This document shows, piece after piece, positions 22,851-26,226 of a stretch of 26,226 bases of DNA. The notes beneath the pieces were generated by a model. It did not search any database. It was not told where the DNA came from and saw only the letters and a program-made list of their open reading frames with translations. The stretch's first letter is position 1. Each line of letters begins with the position of its first letter. Position numbers and translations under genes: made by a program. The DNA is from CAYIHX01 sp964363305 (lineage in GTDB: Bacteria; Bdellovibrionota; UBA1018), in NCBI GenBank assembly GCA_964363305.1, contig CAYIHX010000050.1, positions 1-26,226 on the forward strand. Direction: 5' to 3'.

Positions 22851-22882
22851 CAATCGGCACGTTTTACCGTCAATCCGGCACG
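22851..22882 (+). repeat. Short tandem direct repeat (CAATC-GGCACG units)
   Basis: CAATCGGCACG (22851-22861) and CAATCCGGCACG (22871-22882) are spaced 20 bases apart in the noncoding stretch between the hook-like gene and repeat copy 2. Repeated end sequences of this kind occur at the tips of IS21-like elements; no transposase gene is present, so a relic end is only a possibility. The remaining bases 22883-23010 hold only a small hairpin (TGCGG-TT-CCGCA) and no credible gene. Confidence 0.35.
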
Positions 22883-23010
22883 GGGGATACGGAGACGGAG
22901 CACTAACTCAGTAAGGCCTAGGTTCGCGCGACCTTGTTCAGCACTTTTTGCGAAGAATTAAGGTGAGAGATCGGAGTCGCAAAGATGCGGTTCCGCAGGA
23001 GGGAGAAGCC

Positions 23011-23137
23011 CGGGAAGTGCCCGGGAATGTTCACGGCCCATTCCCACCGCGCGATTTGAAAAACCTCTGGATATCGAGCAAGTGGCGGGCGAACGGTCGA
23101 GCGTATTTCGTTACTGACTAGGGTGTAACCCTATCAC
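23011..23137 (+). repeat. 127-bp imperfect direct repeat, copy 2
   Basis: Same length and orientation as copy 1 (19566-19692), aligned without gaps. The identical 27-base hairpin-bearing segment is at 23019-23045 and the palindrome segment TAGGGT-GTA-ACCCTA is near the right end. This copy ends 14 bases before the stop of the minus-strand antitoxin gene. The pair brackets 3.3 kb of accessory genes. Confidence 0.85.
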
Positions 23138-23151
23138 CATACGAATACAGG

Positions 23152-23547
23152 TTAGCCCGTTAGCATGGCGAGCGGGATACCCAGTGCCTGTGCAAGTTTC
23201 TTGAGCACGGCTAAGCCAACGGGTCGGTCGCCCTTCTCAAGGGAACCGAGGCTGCCTTTGCTCAGTTTGGCTTTCTTAGAGAGCGCCTCCAGTGTCTGCC
23301 CGCTGGCTTTCCGTAGGGCACGGATCTTTTCCCCAACAGGGAGATCGGGTTGATAGACCTCATGAACCAAGCCAGCCCCTTTGGAGCGTTCCAGGATGGA
23401 CGCCTCAAACTGAGACATGGCAGGTGGAGAGACGATGAGGTGAAGATGGTTACCTCGGCGTCTCACCTGCACCTTGAGTTCGGTCCCTGCGGTCAGGTTG
23501 ATGTCCGCTTGTTTCAATGCTCTCTCAAAAAGACGTCCCGCTTTCAT
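23152..23547 (-). CDS. XRE-family antitoxin (HigA-like) with extra N-terminal domain
   Basis: This 131-residue protein has a C-terminal XRE helix-turn-helix (about residues 70-130: VGEKIRALRKASGQTLEALS, KKAKLSKGSLGSLEKGDRPV, then LAQALGIPLAMLTG). About 60 residues precede it (LKVQVRRRGNHLHLIVSPP and onward), predicted as a small alpha/beta domain not usual for HigA antitoxins. It is the second gene of a toxin-first pair. GGAGG (23560-23556) eight bases before ATG 23547 lies within the toxin's last codons. It probably represses the operon through the palindrome at 23849. Confidence 0.85.
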   Translation of the reverse strand: MKAGRLFERALKQADINLTAGTELKVQVRRRGNHLHLIVSPPAMSQFEASILERSKGAGLVHEVYQPDLPVGEKIRALRKASGQTLEALSKKAKLSKGSLGSLEKGDRPVGLAVLKKLAQALGIPLAMLTG

Positions 23548-23552
23548 ATCGT

Positions 23553-23837
23553 CTACCTCCGTCCCACGCTCTTATAGTCGTGAGCCACAATTCGAATCAC
23601 GATCACCTTACGCTCCGCCCGAACCTCAAAGATCGCTCGCCATTGGCGATTGAGCCGGATCGAGTAGAATCTCTTCAGCACACCAGACAGGGCCTCTGTT
23701 CGCCATCCGCCCTTAAGCCAAGGTCCGAAAGCCTGGACGCCAACGACCCAGAGGTCGAACTTCTTCCTAACCTGCGGAGGAACCTCGTCCAGCTCCTCCT
23801 TCGCTTCCGAAACCAGTGAAATAGACCAAATAACCAC
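23553..23837 (-). CDS. RelE/HigB-type toxin
   Basis: This 94-residue protein has RelE/ParE-superfamily features: the helix pair EAKEELDEVPPQVRKKFDLW, then LKGGWRTEALSGVLKRFYSI with RLNRQWRAIFEVRAERKVIV, and the final strand RIVAHDYKSVG. Such toxins cleave mRNA on the ribosome. Toxin-before-antitoxin order points to the HigBA type. The start is taken as GTG 23837, since no ATG is in frame. The best promoter places the -10 box eight bases before it, so the mRNA may be leaderless. Five bases separate its stop from the antitoxin start. Confidence 0.85.
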   Translation of the reverse strand: MVIWSISLVSEAKEELDEVPPQVRKKFDLWVVGVQAFGPWLKGGWRTEALSGVLKRFYSIRLNRQWRAIFEVRAERKVIVIRIVAHDYKSVGRR

Positions 23838-23845
23838 GCACCGCC

Positions 23846-23875
23846 ATTGTACTCATATTTGAGTACTTTATTCAA
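23846..23875 (-). promoter_or_regulatory. Promoter and palindromic operator of the HigB/HigA-like operon
   Basis: On the minus strand TTGAAT (23875-23870) and TACAAT (23851-23846) are spaced by 18 bases. Between them and overlapping the -10 box lies a perfect palindrome, GTACTCA-TATT-TGAGTAC (23849-23866), well placed for repression by the antitoxin. Confidence 0.65.
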
Positions 23876-24151
23876 TGCAAACCTTGAGCGTCGATTTGAA
23901 CCATTTGGGGTACAGTACATATGAACCCGGTTTGGGTGCGTGCGCGCCGATGCGGGAAATGGGCTTGGCTATTTCGCGGCGACTTGAACACTTAACGCTG
24001 CGAAACGACGGGATTACCCTTGAAAAAGGCTGTCGGGTGTTCCCTACAAGTGTGGCGCCCCCCTTCATCGCGCCCCTTTTCTGTCCGAGAACTGCGAGCA
24101 ATATCAAGCGCCCAAGGTTTAGATGCACTGGTCCATGAGTTGCACATACTC
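23876..24151. other. Intergenic stretch without a credible gene
   Basis: Open frames exist on both strands here but none has a ribosome-binding site together with convincing protein character. The stretch separates the toxin-antitoxin promoter from the oxygenase operon and probably contains the oxygenase operon's promoter, which I could not place with confidence. The GTACAGTAC at about 23909-23917 is a small palindrome of unknown meaning. Confidence 0.5.
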
Positions 24152-24170
24152 GGGGCAATAGGAGTGCCCC
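24152..24170 (+). promoter_or_regulatory. Hairpin presenting the ribosome-binding site of the oxygenase gene
   Basis: GGGGCA (24152-24157) pairs perfectly with TGCCCC (24165-24170), and the 7-base loop ATAGGAG holds the only ribosome-binding-site match, AGGAG, 10 bases before ATG 24175. A protein or RNA binding the loop could control translation of the operon. Confidence 0.45.
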
Positions 24171-24174
24171 AAAC

Positions 24175-25149
24175 ATGTCAACACAAGCTGAACTCTGGTC
24201 AGAAAATCGGGTCGAAAACCATTATGAGGTTCTTGGAGGGATGCTCCGAGACGAACTGATTCAGGAAAAAACGTGCCGAATCGACGCATCATACTTAGGG
24301 CATGTCATCAATCAATGGTGGCAAAATCGGTCGAAGTGGGGCGCCAACGATATCGCAAAATCTCAGCTCCGCTTGCTCATTCTTAAGACGTTGCAACCCG
24401 ATCATCTCAGTGCCCTTCGATCGGTTGGCTCAATACAAACTCGATTGGCCGCCGTTTTCCTTGAGAGGACTTTCAGTCTACCGTCAAAAGAACTTGCCCT
24501 CCTAGTCCATGAGGTCCTTTCTGACATCGTCGGCATCATCGACCTCAAGTATCCCTACGAGGACCACAAGGAACTATTCCCGCAGAACAGCGACACACTC
24601 GCCAGTGATTGGGGGCGCGGGTTGGGCGTGATCCGCCCTCACAGTGATGACCTTTACGAGAGTCGAGCTATCACCATTATGAGCCTCACCGTATACAAAG
24701 ATACCAGCAGCACGCCCACCTGGTTCTGGTTCCCTTATGATCTTACCTCTTGTCTCACAGACGAAGAACTCGGTTACCTCGCCCTTTCGCATGCGACGTT
24801 TCTGTCTGGAGCCAACGTAAAAGGCAAAACCATTTCGGTAGTCAAGCCTGTCCTACGGCGCGATTCAAAAGAGGGTATCGGGCTTCGCCTAGATTTTCGA
24901 ATCGACGATGAGGTAGGCGAAAGAATGCGGCTCACAGATCCGAGAGCTCAGCAAATTTTTGATAAAATTCGTGCCAACCTAAAGAGCCTCCGCCCGATCT
25001 GCAGCAATCCAAGCAGCGGCAGCTTCAGCGTCCTTGCGAATCACAAGGTCCTGCACGGACGTTCGGCTCTTGATTCGGCATGCCTCACCGAGGGCGAATC
25101 TTCACGAATCCTATTTCGCAGCAAGGGAATTCAGGAGAAAGGGCTATGA
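24175..25149 (+). CDS. Fe(II)/2-oxoglutarate-dependent oxygenase (TauD / clavaminate synthase-like)
   Basis: This 324-residue protein carries the non-heme iron facial triad of the TauD/clavaminate synthase superfamily: His156-x-Asp158 in VIRPHSDD and the distal His294 in SVLANHKVLHGRSALD, the standard N-x-x-x-L-H-G-R phrase. A likely 2-oxoglutarate-binding Arg lies about 17-21 residues later (ILFRSKG). The first 140 residues are helical and specific to this protein. Such enzymes hydroxylate or desaturate amino acids or small molecules; clavaminate-type members often act on free arginine-like or peptide-bound amino acids. The substrate is not deducible. Its stop overlaps the ATG of the ATP-grasp gene (ATGA), so the two form one pathway. 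Confidence 0.8.
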   Translation: MSTQAELWSENRVENHYEVLGGMLRDELIQEKTCRIDASYLGHVINQWWQNRSKWGANDIAKSQLRLLILKTLQPDHLSALRSVGSIQTRLAAVFLERTFSLPSKELALLVHEVLSDIVGIIDLKYPYEDHKELFPQNSDTLASDWGRGLGVIRPHSDDLYESRAITIMSLTVYKDTSSTPTWFWFPYDLTSCLTDEELGYLALSHATFLSGANVKGKTISVVKPVLRRDSKEGIGLRLDFRIDDEVGERMRLTDPRAQQIFDKIRANLKSLRPICSNPSSGSFSVLANHKVLHGRSALDSACLTEGESSRILFRSKGIQEKGL

Positions 25150-26226
25150 TTACTACCCCAGTTGTCGCGATCTTTGGCTATAACAACACCCGTATCTATG
25201 ACGTCGTCAAGTTGCGCGAGATCATCCGCGAGCGTTTGAACGCTCGAGTCCTCCTCGTCAAAGGGGATCTGAATGATGACGATAGAAAGATCACTCCATA
25301 CCACCTCGATTTTAAACCCGAATCTGTCTCCGTCATCGCGCCCCTCAGAACCTACCTTGAAGACCATCAATTACACCTATTGGGGTGCCTGCCTTTTTCA
25401 GACAAAGGCGTAATCGGCGCTGCGGCATGCGCAAAGGAGTTCGGCCTCTTCTACGATGACCTCGCAACCGCTCCGGCGATGCTCGACAAATCGCTGTTCA
25501 GAAAACTAGAAGCTTCCCTCAGCCTTGACCCGTCGCTCTACAAGAAGCCGTTCTTCGAAGCCATCCATACGCTTGAGCAAGCCGGGCGGCTCCTCGCCCG
25601 AAAAGGCGGGTTTTTTATCAAGCCAATCGCCGAAGGGAACAGCCGGGGCTGTATGCAGATCAACAGCCTCGCGGATCTTCAACGCTGGGGCGAGCAGAAC
25701 TCTTCAGCACTGGTGAACGGTGCCATATGCGAAGAAACACTCAGCACACAGAATGAGTATAGTTTTGACGGTATTGACGGTTCCTATTGGATCACTCAGA
25801 AGTTCACTACCCAAGGCGCTTATCGGGCAGAGTACCAGCATATCGTGCCCGCCCCCTTCGCACCGCAAACTGAGGCGAAGATCCGGGAAACACTTATCCC
25901 TTTGATGAAGGATCTGGGCTCAAACGGCGGCGCCATGCACCATGAGTTTTTTCTGCTTGAGGATGGACGGGTAGCCAGCGTTGAACCAAACCGGAGGCCG
26001 GCGGGCATGTGGTTGTGGGACCTTGCCCAGTGGTCATTCCAAGGTTTCAACCCTTGGAACCGTTGGGTGGATCGCTGTGCCCGCAAGGGAGCACCCAGTT
26101 CGCTTCAACCCCTCGAGAAAAAGAACTTCTCGGGAGTCCGGGGCGTCATTTCTCCCGACAACGGCATTCTCATCGCGGTCGACGCCGAGCAAATGGAGAA
26201 GGACCTTCTAGAAACTCTGGGTGCAG
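25146..26226 (+). CDS. ATP-grasp ligase (partial, runs off right edge)
   Basis: The frame is open from ATG 25146 to the window end (360 codons, no stop). ATP-grasp features are DKSLFRKLEAS (115-125, DKxxxR type), the phosphate-binding Lys159 in FFIKPIAEGNSRG (156-168), EETLSTQNEYSFDG near 196-209, and the metal-binding segment VEPNRRPAG with Glu280, Asn282 and Arg284. ATP-grasp enzymes join a carboxylate to an amine or thiol through an acyl-phosphate. The N-terminal 110 residues are the usual Rossmann-like substrate domain. Coupled to an iron oxygenase, it probably condenses an oxidised amino acid or similar building block into a small peptide-like product. The rest of the operon lies outside. 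Confidence 0.85.
   Translation, partial: MITTPVVAIFGYNNTRIYDVVKLREIIRERLNARVLLVKGDLNDDDRKITPYHLDFKPESVSVIAPLRTYLEDHQLHLLGCLPFSDKGVIGAAACAKEFGLFYDDLATAPAMLDKSLFRKLEASLSLDPSLYKKPFFEAIHTLEQAGRLLARKGGFFIKPIAEGNSRGCMQINSLADLQRWGEQNSSALVNGAICEETLSTQNEYSFDGIDGSYWITQKFTTQGAYRAEYQHIVPAPFAPQTEAKIRETLIPLMKDLGSNGGAMHHEFFLLEDGRVASVEPNRRPAGMWLWDLAQWSFQGFNPWNRWVDRCARKGAPSSLQPLEKKNFSGVRGVISPDNGILIAVDAEQMEKDLLETLGA

Noticed and set aside
23868..24259. Several open frames of 79-102 codons on both strands before the oxygenase gene
   Set aside because: None has a ribosome-binding site or recognisable protein character. They overlap one another, and one overlaps the oxygenase start.
1..26226. CRISPR array, phage structural genes, integrase or transposase genes
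   Set aside because: I found no spaced repeat array of CRISPR type and no frame resembling these proteins.

Overview
The window is 26.2 kb of moderately GC-rich chromosome from a Gram-negative bacterium. Signs of this are outer-membrane barrel proteins, lipoprotein signal peptides, PilZ and GYF_2 domain proteins and flagella-related domains. The mix (FlgT-like barrel protein, PilZ pair, Pro-Ser tailed lipoprotein, small conserved unknowns) recalls Bdellovibrionota or another former deltaproteobacterial lineage. That placement is an inference from gene style, not a demonstrated assignment.

Positions 1-18.7 kb read as ordinary chromosome with tightly packed genes. In order they are: the 3' end of a hybrid histidine kinase, a patatin-like phospholipase, a small helix-turn-helix protein coupled to a FlgT-like beta-barrel protein, NAD-dependent DNA ligase (ligA), an AAA_14/DUF4143 ATPase with the stump of a second such gene facing it, a small membrane protein divergent from a MNT/HEPN toxin-antitoxin pair, and a small unknown. 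These are followed by radA, glpK tail-to-tail with radA, a membrane coiled-coil protein, an arginase/formiminoglutamase-family enzyme, and a GYF_2 membrane protein leading into two PilZ genes. A minus-strand group follows with three small proteins and two lipoproteins, one of them a cupredoxin-like protein without an obvious copper site. An HD-domain phosphohydrolase closes this part.

A tRNA-Arg(ACG) gene lies at 18747-18824. Just downstream are three GGCTAC repeats spaced one helical turn apart, which look like integrase arm-type sites. From there to the end the content is accessory: an AbrB/PIN toxin-antitoxin pair, a DUF3892 protein, small secreted and membrane proteins, a Sec-exported protein resembling flagellar hook/rod proteins, a HigB/HigA-type toxin-antitoxin pair, and finally a translationally coupled Fe(II)/2-oxoglutarate oxygenase and ATP-grasp ligase that runs off the window and looks like the start of a small-molecule biosynthetic operon. 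Two 127-bp gaplessly aligned imperfect direct repeats (19566-19692 and 23011-23137) bracket the central part of this region. No integrase or transposase gene is visible.

Recurring regulatory themes are ATGA or TTGA start/stop overlaps inside operons, several promoters whose -10 box lies 6-8 bases before the start codon (suggesting leaderless mRNAs), near-perfect palindromes over both toxin-antitoxin promoters in the accessory region, and a perfect 10-bp hairpin that buries the ribosome-binding site of a small gene at 16777.
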